The notes: generated from the sequence alone by a model not told the origin. 64,000 nt of DNA from Curtobacterium flaccumfaciens (GCF_013359815.1 NZ_JABMCF010000035.1:186001-250000); one strand, 5' to 3'; counted from the stretch's first letter, positions 8,426-19,090 are shown. Made by a program: numbers and translations.

Positions 8426-9265
8426 CTACCGTACCGTGGCGTGTCGCCTCGCGGTCCGCCGCATCGCCCGCAGCAGCAGCGGACCCGGCAGCCGCAGCAG
8501 CACCCTCGGCACGAGCGCCCGCACCCCGGCCACCACCCGGACGGTGCGCCGGAAGCGCCGTTCCTCTCGCGGCCCCCACGCGAAGCCGTACGCCGTGCGC
8601 ACCCGTTCCGGCAGCATCCCCACGGTCACGATGCGGACGAGGGGCATCGCCGCCCGCACCCACAGCGGCGCGAACCGCGGGTGCAGCAGGTCACGGACGA
8701 CCCCACGGGCGTCCTCGGTGACCTCGAGCCCCTCCAACGTCCGCTGCCAGTACCGGTCGAACGCCGCCACCGAGGTCGGCCAACGCTCCGGCGGCACCCG
8801 CAGTGCGGTGGCGATCGGAGCGTAGGCGGCGAGGACCTGCTCGGCGCGGGCCGCGGAGACGCGTGTGCCGAACAGGTCGTGCGCCCGCCGCGCGGAGTCG
8901 AACAGGGTCGCGGCCACCCAGAGCTGCCGGTCGACGTCGTCGGCGCCGGCGACGGGCCGGTGCGCACGGTTGACGAAGCCCGCTGCGGTCGCCGAGTCGG
9001 TCTCCGTGCCGATGACGACGGCGTAGACGAACATCAGGGTGTGGGCGAGCCGCTGCTGGGGTCGCCGGGCGAAGTCCGAGTGCCGCCGGACACCGGCCGC
9101 GACGACCGGGTCGGCGATCTGCAGCAGGATGGCGCGGCCGCCCGCGGCCACGGGGGTGCTGTCGGCGAGGAACCGACGCAGGTGACGGTCGTGCGCGCGA
9201 CCAGCAGGCGGACGGGAGGCACGGTGCGGGTCGTGTGTCGCGCCTCCAGGCCGTGGGGTGGTCAC
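8426..9265 (-). CDS. DUF2236 / MpaB-type oxygenase
   Basis: 279 residues, with the GTG start at 9265 overlapping the upstream stop as GTGA. The family (latex-clearing rubber oxygenase and MpaB-like proteins) is marked here by ILLQIADPVVAAGVRRHSDF near the N-terminus, then RLAHTLMFVYAVVIGT and RAHRPVAG; these His and Arg residues sit where the haem or ligand pocket is expected. About 280-300 residues is usual. It is likely an oxidoreductase acting on an unknown hydrophobic compound. It is coupled to a small membrane protein gene. Confidence 0.82.
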   Translation of the reverse strand: MTTPRPGGATHDPHRASRPPAGRAHDRHLRRFLADSTPVAAGGRAILLQIADPVVAAGVRRHSDFARRPQQRLAHTLMFVYAVVIGTETDSATAAGFVNRAHRPVAGADDVDRQLWVAATLFDSARRAHDLFGTRVSAARAEQVLAAYAPIATALRVPPERWPTSVAAFDRYWQRTLEGLEVTEDARGVVRDLLHPRFAPLWVRAAMPLVRIVTVGMLPERVRTAYGFAWGPREERRFRRTVRVVAGVRALVPRVLLRLPGPLLLRAMRRTARRHATVR

Positions 9266-9627
9266 GCCGCACCCCGTCGGCGTCGCGCCCGCAGGACGGG
9301 CCACAGGTCCGCGGCGATCGCCGCCAGGAGCGCGACCGCGCCGACGACCAGGGCGACCAGTGCGGACGAGGCACCGACGGGCGCGTCACCGGTCAGGGCG
9401 AGGAGCGTCGCGACGAGCCAGATCGCGGGGAGCGGCCAGAGGCGGGTCGGTGATCCGGTGACGACCGCACCGACGACGCCGACGACGAGGAGCGGGACCC
9501 AGCGGCCACCGGGCTCCGAGCGGGCGGCGAGGTGTGCCGCGGCGGCGACCAGCAGCAGCGCCGCGACCGCCAGCAACCGCGCTGCCGAGGGCATGCTGTG
9601 GACGCTGGAGCGGACTCGTCGGAACAC
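9262..9627 (-). CDS. Small four-helix membrane protein
   Basis: 121 residues from a GTG at 9627. The start is supported by a TAGCAT box exactly six bases before it and by the absence of a ribosome site, i.e. a leaderless transcript. Hydrophobic helices fall at about 17-36, 44-58, 65-79 and 86-107, and the C-terminus is Arg-rich (RARRRRG), predicting a cytoplasmic tail. I do not recognise a named family. It overlaps the MpaB-like gene by four bases, so the two proteins probably work together or are at least co-expressed. Confidence 0.7.
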   Translation of the reverse strand: MFRRVRSSVHSMPSAARLLAVAALLLVAAAAHLAARSEPGGRWVPLLVVGVVGAVVTGSPTRLWPLPAIWLVATLLALTGDAPVGASSALVALVVGAVALLAAIAADLWPVLRARRRRGAA

Positions 9628-9633
9628 GGCCCG

Positions 9634-9639
9634 ATGCTA
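9634..9639 (-). promoter_or_regulatory. -10 box of a leaderless transcript
   Basis: TAGCAT on the minus strand ends six bases before the GTG at 9627, so transcription would begin at or next to the start codon. Confidence 0.5.
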
Positions 9640-9677
9640 CCGAGCCGTGTTCCGGGAGAGCCTGATCAGGTCAGCGC

Positions 9678-9977
9678 TCAGAGCGGCTTCGTGCCGAGGT
9701 CGTTGCCGAGGTCGGCGCGGTCCTCGTCCTGCTCGTTCTCGTGCTCCCACAGGTCGGGCGAGCCCTCGCGCGGGGAGCCACCGGTCGGACCGTCGTCGGA
9801 GCCGTCACCGGGCTGCGGCTCCACCGTCTCGCCGGCGACCGCGTCGTTCGTCACCGTCTCGAGGGACTCCTCGGCCTCGTCCACCTCGTACGGGCCGACG
9901 TGCTCACGGTCGATGTCGTCGTCGCGACGCTGCTGGGACTCGAAGTCGTCGACGGGGCTGATGCCGGGGTCGCTCAT
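9678..9977 (-). CDS. Acidic, disordered hypothetical protein
   Basis: 99 residues with a good ribosome site (AAAGGA) seven bases before the ATG. It is rich in Asp, Glu, Gly and Ser, has few hydrophobic residues and no visible fold; the pI should be very low. Short acidic proteins beginning MSDPGISPVDDFESQQR are common as single genes in Microbacteriaceae, but no role is known to me. It stands alone between a membrane protein gene and recQ on the same strand. A stress-related or chaperone-like role is only a guess. Confidence 0.65.
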   Translation of the reverse strand: MSDPGISPVDDFESQQRRDDDIDREHVGPYEVDEAEESLETVTNDAVAGETVEPQPGDGSDDGPTGGSPREGSPDLWEHENEQDEDRADLGNDLGTKPL

Positions 9978-10219
9978 GGTGGTTCCTTTCCGTTGCGGGC
10001 TTCCTGCCTACCCGCCGGCGCTTGGCGGCCGTCCGGTTTCGTGTCGTGTTCACCCGGGCGTCACCTTCCGGTCACACCGCCACGGCAGCATCGCCGATGC
10101 TCGGGGGAGTGGAGCGCGGTCGCCGACGGGTGGTCGAGCGACCGCGCCTTCCCCGCCCGGGTCGTCCGGGCTGTCCGGGGCCGTGCGCCGGGCGCCAGTG
10201 CGCTTCGTCCGTGCCGCTG

Positions 10220-11851
10220 TCAGACGCGTTCGAGCAGGTCGCGTTGCTCGACGTCGGCGAGTGCGAGGGTGCGGTACCCGGCGGACTCGAAGAACACCGT
10301 GATGCGGTCCTCTTCCGTGCTCATCACCACGCCCGTGCCCCACTCGGCGTGCTCGACGCGGGCATCCGGCGGCCAGGCGGCGTCGTTCGCGCCGTCGGCG
10401 ACGTGGGCGGAGGCCTCACGGGCCGTGCCGGACGAGCAGGTGTCGCAGTTGCCGCACGGCTCCGGCAGCTCGTCGCCGAAGTAGCCGAGCAGGAACTGCC
10501 GGCGGCACCCGGTCGTCTCGGCGAGCTGGCGCATCATCGCGATGCGGGACTCCTCGACCCGTTCCCGTTCGGCGGCACGGTCGGCTGTCGCACGTGCCGC
10601 ACGGTCGGCGTCCTGCGGGCCGTCCGGCACCCGGGAGACACCGTCGACGTCGTCGCGCAGGGCGCCGGCGTCGAGCAGGGCGTTCAGTGCGCGACCGGCG
10701 GTGCGGGCCGACAGGCCAGCGGCGTCCACCAGTGCGGAGCGGGCGATCGAGCCGGTCGCCGGGACGGCGTCGAACACGGCCCGGACCGAGGCGGGTCGCG
10801 GCGAGCCGGACGCGAAGAACGTGCGCAGGCCGAAGTCCTCGGCGCGGTAGTGCAGGGTGGCGCCGGCCGGTTCGGCATCCCGCCCGGCCCGCCCGATCTC
10901 CTGGTAGTAGGCGTCGATCGACTCGGGGACGTCGGCGTGCACGACGTACCGGACGTCGGGCTTGTCGATGCCCATGCCGAAGGCACTCGTCGCGACCACC
11001 ACGTCGACGTCGCCGTCCAGGAACCCGGTGTGCACGGCCTCGCGCTCCGCCACCCGCATGCCGGCGTGGTACGGCTGCGCGCGGCGACCGCGGGCGGCGA
11101 GGGCGTCGGCGTACTCCGTCGTCGCCGCGCGGGTGGCGACGTAGACGACGGTCGGCCCGTCGAGCTCGGCGACCTGGTCGACCACGGCCTGGCGCTTCTC
11201 GGCGTCCTCGGCATGCCGCACCACCTCGAGCCGGATGCCGGGACGGTCGAACCCCGAGGCGAGCACGAACGGGTCGCGCATGCCGAGCCGCTCGACGATG
11301 TCGTCCCGGACCGGAGCGGAGCCCGTCGCGGTCAGGGCGAGCACCGGCGGTCGGCCCAGGCGCTCCGCGACCTCACCGAGCGCCAGGTAGTCCGGTCGGA
11401 AGTCATGACCCCACGACGAGATGCAGTGCGCCTCGTCGACGGCGACCAGCGCGACCCCGGCGTCGCGGAGTCGCTCGAGCACGTCGTCCTTCACCAGCTG
11501 CTCGGGGGCCAGGAACACGTAGCCGACCTCGCCCGCGGCGACGGCGTCCCACGCGTCGGCGACGTCCCGTGCCTTCTTCGTGGCGTTCAGGGCGACGGCG
11601 CGGGGCGCGTCGGGATGGTGCTCGAGCCCGACCACCTGGTCCTCCTGCAGCGCCACGAGCGGGGAGACGACCACGACGAGGCCGTCCAGCCCGAGGCCGG
11701 CGACCTGGTAGATCGCGGACTTCCCCGATCCGGTGGGCATGACCGCCAGGGCGTCGCGGTGTTCGAGCACCGCGTCGATGACGGACTCCTGGTCGGGGCG
11801 GAGCTTCCAGCCGAAGACCTCGGTGGCGCGGGTACGGAGTTCGGGGTGCAC
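10220..11851 (-). CDS. recQ: RecQ-family ATP-dependent DNA helicase
   Basis: 543 residues from the GTG at 11851; further upstream the frame has no conserved sequence. Helicase core: Walker A MPTGSGKS at 38-45, the DEAH-type box [16 protein letters not shown], the RecA2 motif [13 protein letters not shown] and [10 protein letters not shown] winged-helix part follows, with zinc ligands in [13 protein letters not shown] and CGNCDTC. There is no HRDC domain; instead the C-terminus has a small strand-rich module ([18 protein letters not shown]). The protein unwinds DNA 3' to 5' during repair and recombination. It is divergent from sucC. Confidence 0.93.
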   Translation of the reverse strand: MHPELRTRATEVFGWKLRPDQESVIDAVLEHRDALAVMPTGSGKSAIYQVAGLGLDGLVVVVSPLVALQEDQVVGLEHHPDAPRAVALNATKKARDVADAWDAVAAGEVGYVFLAPEQLVKDDVLERLRDAGVALVAVDEAHCISSWGHDFRPDYLALGEVAERLGRPPVLALTATGSAPVRDDIVERLGMRDPFVLASGFDRPGIRLEVVRHAEDAEKRQAVVDQVAELDGPTVVYVATRAATTEYADALAARGRRAQPYHAGMRVAEREAVHTGFLDGDVDVVVATSAFGMGIDKPDVRYVVHADVPESIDAYYQEIGRAGRDAEPAGATLHYRAEDFGLRTFFASGSPRPASVRAVFDAVPATGSIARSALVDAAGLSARTAGRALNALLDAGALRDDVDGVSRVPDGPQDADRAARATADRAAERERVEESRIAMMRQLAETTGCRRQFLLGYFGDELPEPCGNCDTCSSGTAREASAHVADGANDAAWPPDARVEHAEWGTGVVMSTEEDRITVFFESAGYRTLALADVEQRDLLERV

Positions 11852-11968
11852 CGATCCACAGTGCCGAGCGCCAGCTCGGGCCGGTCCCAGCGGTGCGCGC
11901 AGCGGCTCATGCGCGTCGGAGCGGACCGGGGCCTGGCATCCGTGCACCGGCCGTCCACCGAGCAGCGC

Positions 11969-12015
11969 TAGGCTGCGTGGCGGCCGTTGTCTCGACATCG
12001 AGCGACCCTCGATGT
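11969..12015 (+). promoter_or_regulatory. sucC promoter and palindrome in the leader
   Basis: TAGGCT at 11969-11974 is a plausible -10 box, giving a leader of roughly 95 bases before the sucC GTG. An exact inverted repeat, ACATCGAG then five bases then CTCGATGT, occupies 11995-12015 just downstream. It could be an operator or a leader hairpin. Confidence 0.4.
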
Positions 12016-12074
12016 GGAGTGCGCGACCGGGAAACCGATGCCGATCGCACGAACCGTGCGGGAAGAAGAACAGC

Positions 12075-13244
12075 GTGGATCTTTTCGAGTATCAGGCCAG
12101 GGACCTCTTCGAGTCCTACGGCGTCCCCGTGTTGCAGGGGATCATCGCCGACACCCCCGAGCAGGCGAAGGCGGCGGCCGAGAAGATCGGTGGCGTCGTG
12201 GTCGTCAAGGCGCAGGTGAAGGTCGGCGGTCGCGGCAAGGCCGGCGGCGTGAAGGTCGCGAAGACCCCGGACGAGGCGTTCGAGCACGCGCAGGCCATCC
12301 TCGGCCTCGACATCAAGGGCCACACCGTCCAGCGCGTCATGGTCGCCCAGGGTGCCGACATCGCCGAGGAGTTCTACTTCTCCGTGCTGCTCGACCGGGC
12401 CAACCGCTCCTACCTCTCGCTCACCAGCGTCGAGGGCGGCATGGAGATCGAGCAGCTCGCCGTCGAGAAGCCCGAGGCGCTCGCCCGGGTCGAGGTCGAC
12501 CCGCTGACCGGCATCGACAAGGCCGCCGCGCTCGAGATCGCTCGGCAGGCGAACTTCCCCTCTGAGCTGCAGGACGCCGTCGCCGACGTCTTCGTCAAGC
12601 TCTACGACGTCTACAAGGGTGAGGACGCGACCCTCGTCGAGGTGAACCCGCTCGTCCGCACCGGCGACGGCCAGATCCTGGCACTCGACGGCAAGGTCTC
12701 GCTCGACGAGAACGCCGACTTCCGCCACGAGGGCCACAAGGAGCTCGAGGACACCGCCAGCGAGGACCCGCTCGAGGCCGAGGCGAAGGCCCACGGCCTG
12801 AACTACGTCAAGCTCGACGGCCAGGTCGGCGTCATCGGCAACGGCGCGGGGCTCGTCATGTCGACGCTCGACGTCGTCGCCTACGCCGGTGAGCGCCACG
12901 GCGGCGTGAAGCCCGCCAACTTCCTCGACATCGGCGGCGGCGCCTCGGCCGAGGTCATGGCCAACGGCCTCGACGTCATCCTCGGCGACCCGCAGGTGAA
13001 GAGCGTGTTCGTGAACGTCTTCGGCGGCATCACCGCCTGCGACGCCGTCGCGAACGGCATCGTCGCCGCGCTCGGCATCCTCGGTGACGCGGCCACCAAG
13101 CCGCTCGTCGTGCGCCTCGACGGCAACAACGTGGAAGAGGGTCGCCGGATCCTGGCGGAGGCAGCGCACCCGCTCGTCACCGTCGCCGCGACCATGGACG
13201 ATGCGGCCGAGAAGGCCGCCGAACTCGCCGCCGCAGCGGCCTGA
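12075..13244 (+). CDS. sucC: Succinyl-CoA synthetase beta subunit
   Basis: 389 residues from the GTG at 12075, behind a GGAAGAAG ribosome site; the family normally begins MDLFEYQA and is about 388 long. The ATP-grasp domain fills the N-terminal half ([19 protein letters not shown]). The CoA-ligase-type domain follows ([44 protein letters not shown]). With SucD it converts succinyl-CoA, phosphate and a nucleoside diphosphate to succinate, CoA and NTP in the citric-acid cycle. sucD starts 11 bases downstream, so the two form one operon. Confidence 0.97.
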   Translation: MDLFEYQARDLFESYGVPVLQGIIADTPEQAKAAAEKIGGVVVVKAQVKVGGRGKAGGVKVAKTPDEAFEHAQAILGLDIKGHTVQRVMVAQGADIAEEFYFSVLLDRANRSYLSLTSVEGGMEIEQLAVEKPEALARVEVDPLTGIDKAAALEIARQANFPSELQDAVADVFVKLYDVYKGEDATLVEVNPLVRTGDGQILALDGKVSLDENADFRHEGHKELEDTASEDPLEAEAKAHGLNYVKLDGQVGVIGNGAGLVMSTLDVVAYAGERHGGVKPANFLDIGGGASAEVMANGLDVILGDPQVKSVFVNVFGGITACDAVANGIVAALGILGDAATKPLVVRLDGNNVEEGRRILAEAAHPLVTVAATMDDAAEKAAELAAAAA

Positions 13245-13255
13245 AGGGACTGACC

Positions 13256-14143
13256 ATGTCGATCTTCCTCAACAAGGACTCCAAGGTCATCGTCCAGGGC
13301 ATCACCGGTGGCGAGGGCACGAAGCACACCGCCCTGATGCTCAAGGCCGGTACGAACGTCGTCGGCGGCGTGAACGCCCGCAAGGCCGGCACCACCGTCA
13401 CCCACGGCGACGTGTCGCTGCCGGTCTTCGGCTCGGTGCGCGAGGCCATCGACACCACCGGTGCCGATGTCTCGATCGTCTTCGTCCCGCCGGCGTTCGC
13501 GAAGGACGCGGTGATGGAGGCCATCGACGCCGAGATCCCGCTCGTCGTCGTCATCACCGAGGGCATCCCCGTGCAGGACTCGGCCGAGTTCTGGGCGCAC
13601 GCCAAGGCGAAGGGCGGCACGACCCGGATCATCGGGCCGAACTGCCCCGGCATCATCACCCCGGGGGAGTCCCTCGTCGGTATCACCCCGGCGACGATCA
13701 CCGGCAAGGGCCCGATCGGGCTCGTCTCGAAGTCCGGCACCCTGACCTACCAGATGATGTACGAGCTCCGGGACCTGGGCTTCTCGACCGCCATCGGCAT
13801 CGGCGGCGACCCGGTCATCGGCACCACGCACATCGACGCGCTCGCCGCGTTCGAGGCCGACCCCGAGACCGAGGCCATCGTGATGATCGGCGAGATCGGC
13901 GGCGACGCCGAAGAGCGTGCCGCCGAGTTCATCAAGGCGCACGTCACGAAGCCGGTCGTCGGCTACGTCGCGGGCTTCACCGCCCCCGAGGGCAAGACGA
14001 TGGGTCACGCCGGCGCGATCGTGTCCGGTTCGGCCGGTACCGCCGAGGCGAAGAAGCAGGCGCTCGAGGCCGCCGGCGTCAAGGTCGGCAAGACGCCGTC
14101 CGAGACCGCCGCGCTGCTGCGCGAGGTCGTCGCCGCTCGCTAA
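13256..14143 (+). CDS. sucD: Succinyl-CoA synthetase alpha subunit
   Basis: 295 residues, the normal length. The N-terminal Rossmann part binds CoA ([18 protein letters not shown]). The phosphorylated histidine lies in [11 protein letters not shown] (His251), and the conserved [12 protein letters not shown] and [10 protein letters not shown] loops are present. It pairs with SucC for substrate-level phosphorylation in the citric-acid cycle. It follows sucC by 11 bases and is closed by a strong hairpin at 14178-14212. Confidence 0.97.
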   Translation: MSIFLNKDSKVIVQGITGGEGTKHTALMLKAGTNVVGGVNARKAGTTVTHGDVSLPVFGSVREAIDTTGADVSIVFVPPAFAKDAVMEAIDAEIPLVVVITEGIPVQDSAEFWAHAKAKGGTTRIIGPNCPGIITPGESLVGITPATITGKGPIGLVSKSGTLTYQMMYELRDLGFSTAIGIGGDPVIGTTHIDALAAFEADPETEAIVMIGEIGGDAEERAAEFIKAHVTKPVVGYVAGFTAPEGKTMGHAGAIVSGSAGTAEAKKQALEAAGVKVGKTPSETAALLREVVAAR

Positions 14144-14177
14144 CGGCCAGCGCCCGACAGACGGTCGGGACGAAGCC

Positions 14178-14212
14178 GGGAGGCTCGGTGCGGGTTCCGC
14201 GCCGAGCCTCCC
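14178..14212 (+). terminator. Rho-independent-like hairpin after sucCD
   Basis: GGGAGGCTCGG pairs perfectly with CCGAGCCTCCC around a 13-base loop. There is no strong U-tract, as is common in high-GC Actinobacteria. It belongs to the GGAGGC...GCCTCC hairpin family seen at several gene ends in this window. Confidence 0.65.
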
Positions 14213-14234
14213 GTCGTTCCGGCTGCGGCTCACG

Positions 14235-14240
14235 TATCCT
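14235..14240 (+). promoter_or_regulatory. -10 box of a leaderless transcript (DUF6350 gene)
   Basis: TATCCT lies seven bases before the ATG at 14248, and no ribosome site is present. Confidence 0.5.
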
Positions 14241-14247
14241 CGCTGCG

Positions 14248-16311
14248 ATGAACCGCCTGGGAACCGCTCTGCTCGCCGCGATCGAGGCGGTCGTGACGGT
14301 CGGCGTCGGCATCGGGATCGCCCTCGTGCCCCTGACGCTGCTCTGGGGGTTCGAGTACCGCCTGCAGGTCGACTGGGACGTGTTCTGGAAGGCCACCGGC
14401 AGCGTCTGGCTCGTCGGGCACGGCGTCGACGTCTCGTTCCTGCTCGGGTCCGCACTCGCCAAGAGCACCGGGGTCAGCGGCGCAGCCGACCCCATCCACG
14501 TGACCCTGGCGGCCCTCGGGTTCGCGGTCGTGACGGCCTGGCTCGGCGCCCGCGCCGGACGTCGGTTCGCGGAGACCGAGCACCGCACCACCGGGCTGCT
14601 GGTCGGGACCGCCGTCGTCGCGCTCCTCGGTCTGGCCGTCGCCCTGTCGTCGACCTCGGCTGCCACCCGCCCCACGCTCTGGCAGGCCGTGGTGCTGCCG
14701 GCGCTCTGGTTCGGGATCCCCGCACTCGCCGCCTCCGAGGTCTGCCGTCGTCGCCGTGACCTGCCCGCCGACGCCGGCACCCAGCGCATCATCGACCTGG
14801 TCGACCGCATCCCCGCCGTCTGGCGGTCCGTCGCCGGGTTCGGCCTGCGCGCCGGGACCGCCGCGACCGCCGTGGTCGTCGGCGTGGCCGCGGTGCTGGT
14901 CGGCCTGCTCCTCTTCACCTCGTTCGCCGAGGTCATCACCCTGTACGAGCAGTCGCACGCCGGGGTCATCGGTGGCGTCGCACTCACCGTCGGGCAGCTC
15001 GCGTTCCTGCCGGACTTCGTCGGGTGGGCCACCTCGTGGCTGGTCGGCCCCGGGTTCGCGATCGGCACCGGGTCGAGCGTGTCCCCGATCGCCACGACCC
15101 TGGGCCCGATCCCCGGGCTGCCGGTCTTCGGCGCGCTGCCGACCTCTGGTCACACCTTCGGACTCGTCTGGATCCTCGTGCCGGTCATCGCCGGGTTCGC
15201 GATCGGCGGCTCGATGCGGCCGCGGTTGGTGCGGGTCCTTGGCGCCGCCGACTCCGCGCTGCACCGTGCGCTCGGCGGTGTCGTCGCGGGACTCGTGGCC
15301 GGGGTGCTCACGGGGCTCATCGCCTGGGTGTCCTCCGGTTCGTTCGGCCCCGGGCGCCTTGCCGACGTCGGCCCGAACGCCCTCGCGGTCGGCGGGTTCG
15401 CCGCACTCGAGATCGGCCTGCCGGCGATCATCGCCCTCGCCGCGGGCAGTGACCTGGTCCGGCTGCCGGACCGCGGGTGGACGCGGGAGCGCTGGACCGA
15501 GGCCGACGAACCCGACGATGCCCACGACACGGCGCGCGCCGGTGTCGACGTCGGCGAGGGGTCCCTGCTCGCCGCGCTCGACCAGGCCGGCGCCGGGCGC
15601 ACCACCGACGTGCACCGCTTCGTGGTCGAGGAGTCCCACGACGGGTCGACCGCTGCACGGCCCCGTGCGACGACCGAACACGTGACCGAGCCGGTCAGCA
15701 GTGAGCCGGTCAGCAGCGCGCCGATCGGCAGCGAGCCCGCCTCCGCACCCGCACGGCCCGCCTCCGCACCCACGCCCGTCACACCCGCGCCCGTCGCACC
15801 GCGCGCCGGCGACACCGACCACGACGTCGAGCTCCCCGACTGGGCGAAGACCGACGCGGTGGCCGCCGACCGCCTGGCCGCCGAGCCCGAACCGGAGCGC
15901 CGCAGTGCCGGACGAGCAGCCCTGGGTGGCCTCCGCGACCGCCTGGCCGGTGCGGCCGAGGGCGTCCGGGGACGAGCCGGTGCACTCCGCGACCGCGTGA
16001 CCGGCTCCGACGCCGAGCCGGAGCAGCCCGGCTCTGAGCGGCCTGCAGCCCAGACAGCCGCGTCCCGCCCCGCACCCGCCCCGGTGCCGACCGACGCCCA
16101 GCCGGCGTTCCCGTGGAGCACCGAGGAGTTCGTGGCCAGCCGCGACGACGTGGACGAGACGGCCGAGGCGGACCGCGTGGACGTCGCGCTCGACACCCGA
16201 GCGCCCGCCTCGAAGCCGGCGGAGCCGTCCCGCCCGGCGAAGTGGGACGTCACCGACCAGATCCCCGAGGACGAGCTGCCCTGGTGGCGGCAGCCGAAGG
16301 ACGACCGGTAA
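14248..16311 (+). CDS. DUF6350 family polytopic membrane protein
   Basis: 687 residues starting at the ATG at 14248. Residues 1 to about 420 hold roughly ten or more membrane helices (for example [20 protein letters not shown], then [20 protein letters not shown]). The remaining 260 or so residues form a long acidic, Pro/Ala-rich cytoplasmic tail with repeated EPVSS and SEPAS motifs and end in WWRQPKDDR. The gene sits between sucCD and purNH in many Actinobacteria, but the function is unknown. Conserved position hints at a housekeeping envelope role. The purN promoter follows the stop by 28 bases. Confidence 0.85.
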   Translation: MNRLGTALLAAIEAVVTVGVGIGIALVPLTLLWGFEYRLQVDWDVFWKATGSVWLVGHGVDVSFLLGSALAKSTGVSGAADPIHVTLAALGFAVVTAWLGARAGRRFAETEHRTTGLLVGTAVVALLGLAVALSSTSAATRPTLWQAVVLPALWFGIPALAASEVCRRRRDLPADAGTQRIIDLVDRIPAVWRSVAGFGLRAGTAATAVVVGVAAVLVGLLLFTSFAEVITLYEQSHAGVIGGVALTVGQLAFLPDFVGWATSWLVGPGFAIGTGSSVSPIATTLGPIPGLPVFGALPTSGHTFGLVWILVPVIAGFAIGGSMRPRLVRVLGAADSALHRALGGVVAGLVAGVLTGLIAWVSSGSFGPGRLADVGPNALAVGGFAALEIGLPAIIALAAGSDLVRLPDRGWTRERWTEADEPDDAHDTARAGVDVGEGSLLAALDQAGAGRTTDVHRFVVEESHDGSTAARPRATTEHVTEPVSSEPVSSAPIGSEPASAPARPASAPTPVTPAPVAPRAGDTDHDVELPDWAKTDAVAADRLAAEPEPERRSAGRAALGGLRDRLAGAAEGVRGRAGALRDRVTGSDAEPEQPGSERPAAQTAASRPAPAPVPTDAQPAFPWSTEEFVASRDDVDETAEADRVDVALDTRAPASKPAEPSRPAKWDVTDQIPEDELPWWRQPKDDR

Positions 16312-16339
16312 CAGCGCCCGTCGGGTGCGTGCCTGCCGG

Positions 16340-16345
16340 TAGGGT
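16340..16345 (+). promoter_or_regulatory. -10 box before purN
   Basis: TAGGGT is seven bases before the purN GTG, consistent with a leaderless purNH transcript. Confidence 0.45.
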
Positions 16346-16352
16346 TGGTGCC

Positions 16353-16946
16353 GTGCTCGAACTGGTCGTCCTGATCTCCGGTACCGGGTCGAACCTCCGA
16401 GCCCTGCTCGAAGCGACCTTCGACGCCGAGTACCCCGCCCGTGTCGTCGCCATCGGTGCCGACCGTGACGCCGAGGGTCTCGGCCTGGGCGAGGAGTTCT
16501 CGATCCCGACCTTCACGGTGCCGTTCACCCGCTACGACTCCCGCGCCGAGTGGGGCCAGGCCCTGGCGGAGCAGATCCGCCCGTGGTCGCCCGACCTGCT
16601 CGTCCTCTCCGGCCTGATGCGCCTGCTGCCCCCGGCCGTGGTGTCCGAGTTCGCCCCGGGGATCATCAACACCCACCCGGCGTACCTGCCGGAGTTCCCC
16701 GGCGCCCACGGCGTGCGGGACGCCCTGGCCGCCGGGGTCACCGAGACCGGTGCGAGCGTCATCGCGGTCGACGACGGCGTCGACACGGGGCCGATCCTCG
16801 CGCAGGAGCGCATCCCGGTGCTGCCGGGGGACACCGAGTCGACGCTGCACGACCGCATCAAGCCGGTCGAGCGCCGCCTGCTCATCCAGACCATCCTCGA
16901 CATCGCCAACGGCACCACCGACCTGAAGGGCACCCCGAGCGCATGA
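16353..16946 (+). CDS. purN: Phosphoribosylglycinamide formyltransferase
   Basis: 197 residues from the GTG at 16353. Motifs: [16 protein letters not shown] at the N-terminus (phosphate-binding loop), [15 protein letters not shown] (catalytic Asn and His) and the [13 protein letters not shown] loop carrying the catalytic Asp. It transfers a formyl group from 10-formyl-tetrahydrofolate to GAR in purine synthesis. It overlaps purH by four bases (ATGA), so the two are translationally coupled. Confidence 0.96.
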   Translation: MLELVVLISGTGSNLRALLEATFDAEYPARVVAIGADRDAEGLGLGEEFSIPTFTVPFTRYDSRAEWGQALAEQIRPWSPDLLVLSGLMRLLPPAVVSEFAPGIINTHPAYLPEFPGAHGVRDALAAGVTETGASVIAVDDGVDTGPILAQERIPVLPGDTESTLHDRIKPVERRLLIQTILDIANGTTDLKGTPSA

Positions 16947-18577
16947 GCGTGCACGCAGCCGACCCCAGCCTCTACCGCGACCGTGACGTGGTCCCGGTCC
17001 GCCGTGCACTCGTCTCGGTGAGCGACAAGTCCGGCCTGCTCGAGCTCGTCGGCGCACTGGCCGACTCCGGGGTCGAGATCGTGTCGACCGGCTCCACCGC
17101 GCAGACCATCCGTGACGCCGGCTACGCCGTCACCGACGTCGCGAGCGTCACCGGGTTCCCCGAGTCGCTCGACGGCCGGGTGAAGACCCTGCACCCGTCG
17201 GTGCACGCCGGCCTGCTCGCCGACCTGCGGCTCGAGTCGCACGAGCAGCAGCTCGCCGACCTCGACATCGCGCCGTTCGAGCTCGTCGTCGTGAACCTCT
17301 ACCCGTTCGTCGAGACCGTGGCGTCGGGTGCCGACACCGCGACCGTGGTCGAGAACGTCGACATCGGCGGCCCCGCGATGGTCCGGGCCTCGGCGAAGAA
17401 CCACCCGAACGTGGCGATCGTCGTGTCCCCGGCGTCCTACCCCGAGGTCGTCGAGGCCGTCCGTGCCGGCGGCACCACGCTCGAGCTCCGGAAGCGCCTC
17501 GCCGCCCAGGCGTTCGCGCACACCGCCGCCTACGACACCGCGGTGGCGTCGTACTTCGCGAGCGATGTCGTCACCGCCGCTGCGGCCCCGACGACCACCG
17601 GCGACATCCGGACCCCCGGTGCGTTCGACGAGCACCTGGCGGTCGAGGCCGAGCTGTCGGCGACCCTGCGCTACGGCGAGAACGCGCACCAGGCCGCGGC
17701 GCTCTACACGACGTCGGACGGCACCGGCATCGCGCAGGCGACGCAGCTGCACGGCAAGGAGATGTCGTACAACAACTACGTCGACGCCGACGCAGCGGTC
17801 CGTGCAGCGTTCGACTTCGACGAGCCCGCCGTCGCGATCATCAAGCACGCCAACCCGTGCGGCATCGCGATCGCCCCGGCCGAATCCGCCGACCCGATCG
17901 CCTCGGCCCACGCCGCCGCGCACGCCTGCGACCCGCTCTCGGCGTTCGGCGGGGTCATCGCCGCGAACCGCCCGGTCACCGTGGCCATGGCCGAGACCGT
18001 GAAGGACATCTTCACCGAGGTCGTCGTCGCCCCCGGGTTCGACCCCGAGGCGCTCGAGATCCTGTCGCGCAAGAAGAACATCCGCCTGCTCACGCTCCCG
18101 GCCGACTTCGCGCTCGCCGACCGCGAGGTCAAGCAGATCTCCGGCGGGTTCCTGGTGCAGGACGCCGACCGCTTCACGGGCTTCGACCAGTCCACGTGGA
18201 CCCTCGTCGCCGGCGAGCCCGCCGACGAGCAGACCCTCGCCGACCTGGCCTTCGCGTGGAAGGCGAGCCGTTCGGTCAAGTCGAACGCCATCCTGCTGGC
18301 GAACCAGGGCGCGAGCGTCGGTGTCGGCATGGGCCAGGTCAACCGGGTCGACTCCTGCCACCTCGCGGTGAACCGTGCCGGTGACCGTGCGACCGGCAGC
18401 GTCGCGGCGTCGGACGCGTTCTTCCCGTTCGCCGACGGCCTGCAGGTGCTGCTCGACGCCGGTGTCCGTGCGGTGGCGCAGCCCGGTGGCAGCGTCCGCG
18501 ACGACGAGGTCATCGCCGCGGCGAAGGCCGCCGGCGTCACGATGTACTTCACGAGCGAGCGCCACTTCTTCCACTGA
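16943..18577 (+). CDS. purH: Bifunctional AICAR transformylase / IMP cyclohydrolase
   Basis: 544 residues from the ATG overlapping the purN stop. Residues about 12-150 form the MGS-like IMP cyclohydrolase domain ([29 protein letters not shown]). Residues 150-544 form the AICAR transformylase with KHANPCGIA, the dimer and folate-binding segment [13 protein letters not shown] (DAFFPFADG) and the terminal [10 protein letters not shown]. It completes the last two steps to IMP. It is the last gene of the purNH operon. Confidence 0.97.
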   Translation: MSVHAADPSLYRDRDVVPVRRALVSVSDKSGLLELVGALADSGVEIVSTGSTAQTIRDAGYAVTDVASVTGFPESLDGRVKTLHPSVHAGLLADLRLESHEQQLADLDIAPFELVVVNLYPFVETVASGADTATVVENVDIGGPAMVRASAKNHPNVAIVVSPASYPEVVEAVRAGGTTLELRKRLAAQAFAHTAAYDTAVASYFASDVVTAAAAPTTTGDIRTPGAFDEHLAVEAELSATLRYGENAHQAAALYTTSDGTGIAQATQLHGKEMSYNNYVDADAAVRAAFDFDEPAVAIIKHANPCGIAIAPAESADPIASAHAAAHACDPLSAFGGVIAANRPVTVAMAETVKDIFTEVVVAPGFDPEALEILSRKKNIRLLTLPADFALADREVKQISGGFLVQDADRFTGFDQSTWTLVAGEPADEQTLADLAFAWKASRSVKSNAILLANQGASVGVGMGQVNRVDSCHLAVNRAGDRATGSVAASDAFFPFADGLQVLLDAGVRAVAQPGGSVRDDEVIAAAKAAGVTMYFTSERHFFH

Positions 18578-18585
18578 TGTGAACA

Positions 18586-18605
18586 ATCGGTGGCGAACCA
18601 TTGCG
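18586..18605 (+). promoter_or_regulatory. Operator-like inverted repeat ahead of the exporter leader
   Basis: An imperfect palindrome (CAATCGGT facing ACCATTG around a short spacer) lies just after purH. A possible -10 box TAGTCT is at 18625-18630. Together they look like the promoter of the leader-ABC exporter unit, but the match is modest. Confidence 0.3.
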
Positions 18606-18718
18606 CGCCGTGAGTCACTGTGAATAGTCTGTAAGGCTCCGCGGCAGGCAGCCGACGATCCCTCGGGACCGGCGGCACCGCGGACACAACGGTGACGAAG
18701 ACGACGACTGGAGTGACG

Positions 18719-18841
18719 ATGGACAACATGACCGGAACCGTGGCGACGGCCGCCCGTGCAGGTCTCGTGTCCGTCGTGGGGACCACTCCCGCACGGCGAT
18801 CCCTGATCGCACCGCGGCCCCGCGCCGCGGCCGCCGTCTAG
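18719..18841 (+). CDS. 40-codon leader reading frame upstream of the ABC exporter
   Basis: ATG at 18719 with a GGAG ribosome site six bases upstream, running to TAG at 18839. The product is 40 residues: a hydrophobic first half ([15 protein letters not shown]) and a basic Pro/Arg-rich second half ([18 protein letters not shown]). It is too short for routine ORF finding. It lies inside a long leader (about 500 bases from the likely promoter to the exporter start) and is followed directly by hairpins. This layout resembles the BmrB leader peptide that controls the heterodimeric BmrCD exporter in Bacillus by ribosome-mediated attenuation. That parallel is inference; translation is not proven. 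Confidence 0.45.
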   Translation: MDNMTGTVATAARAGLVSVVGTTPARRSLIAPRPRAAAAV

Positions 18842-18843
18842 TC

Positions 18844-18960
18844 GGGCCGTTCCCACGGCCCCGCGGCGCAGCACCACCGGCGTCCGCGAACCACCCGCCT
18901 GAACCCGGGGGACGACTGTCCCTCGGTGCCTCCGGCCCGACCGACGTCACGCGAGTGACG
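18844..18960 (+). promoter_or_regulatory. Structured leader RNA with several hairpins
   Basis: Three stems are visible: GGGCCG with CGGCCC at 18844-18861, GGGAC with GTCCC around 18909-18922, and CGTCAC with GTGACG at 18945-18960 closed by a GCGA tetraloop of the stable GNRA class. They follow directly after the leader frame's stop. They could act as attenuator or antiterminator elements for the downstream exporter. No known riboswitch class is recognised. Confidence 0.4.
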
Positions 18961-19040
18961 GCGGAGACGCGACCACGCGCCCGGCCGATGATCACCACGC
19001 AACGCCACACCGAGCCTCCAGGCCGAAGCCGCGCGACGCG

Positions 19041-19090
19041 AGCAAGCAAGCAGCAAGCAAGCAGCAAGCAGCAAGCAGCAAGCAGCGAGC
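19041..19090. repeat. AGCA/AGC low-complexity tandem repeat
   Basis: Fifty bases made of interleaved AGCA and AGC units, about 55 bases before the first exporter gene's start. It is purine-rich and unstructured, and much lower in GC than its surroundings. It may be slippage-prone. Confidence 0.7.
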
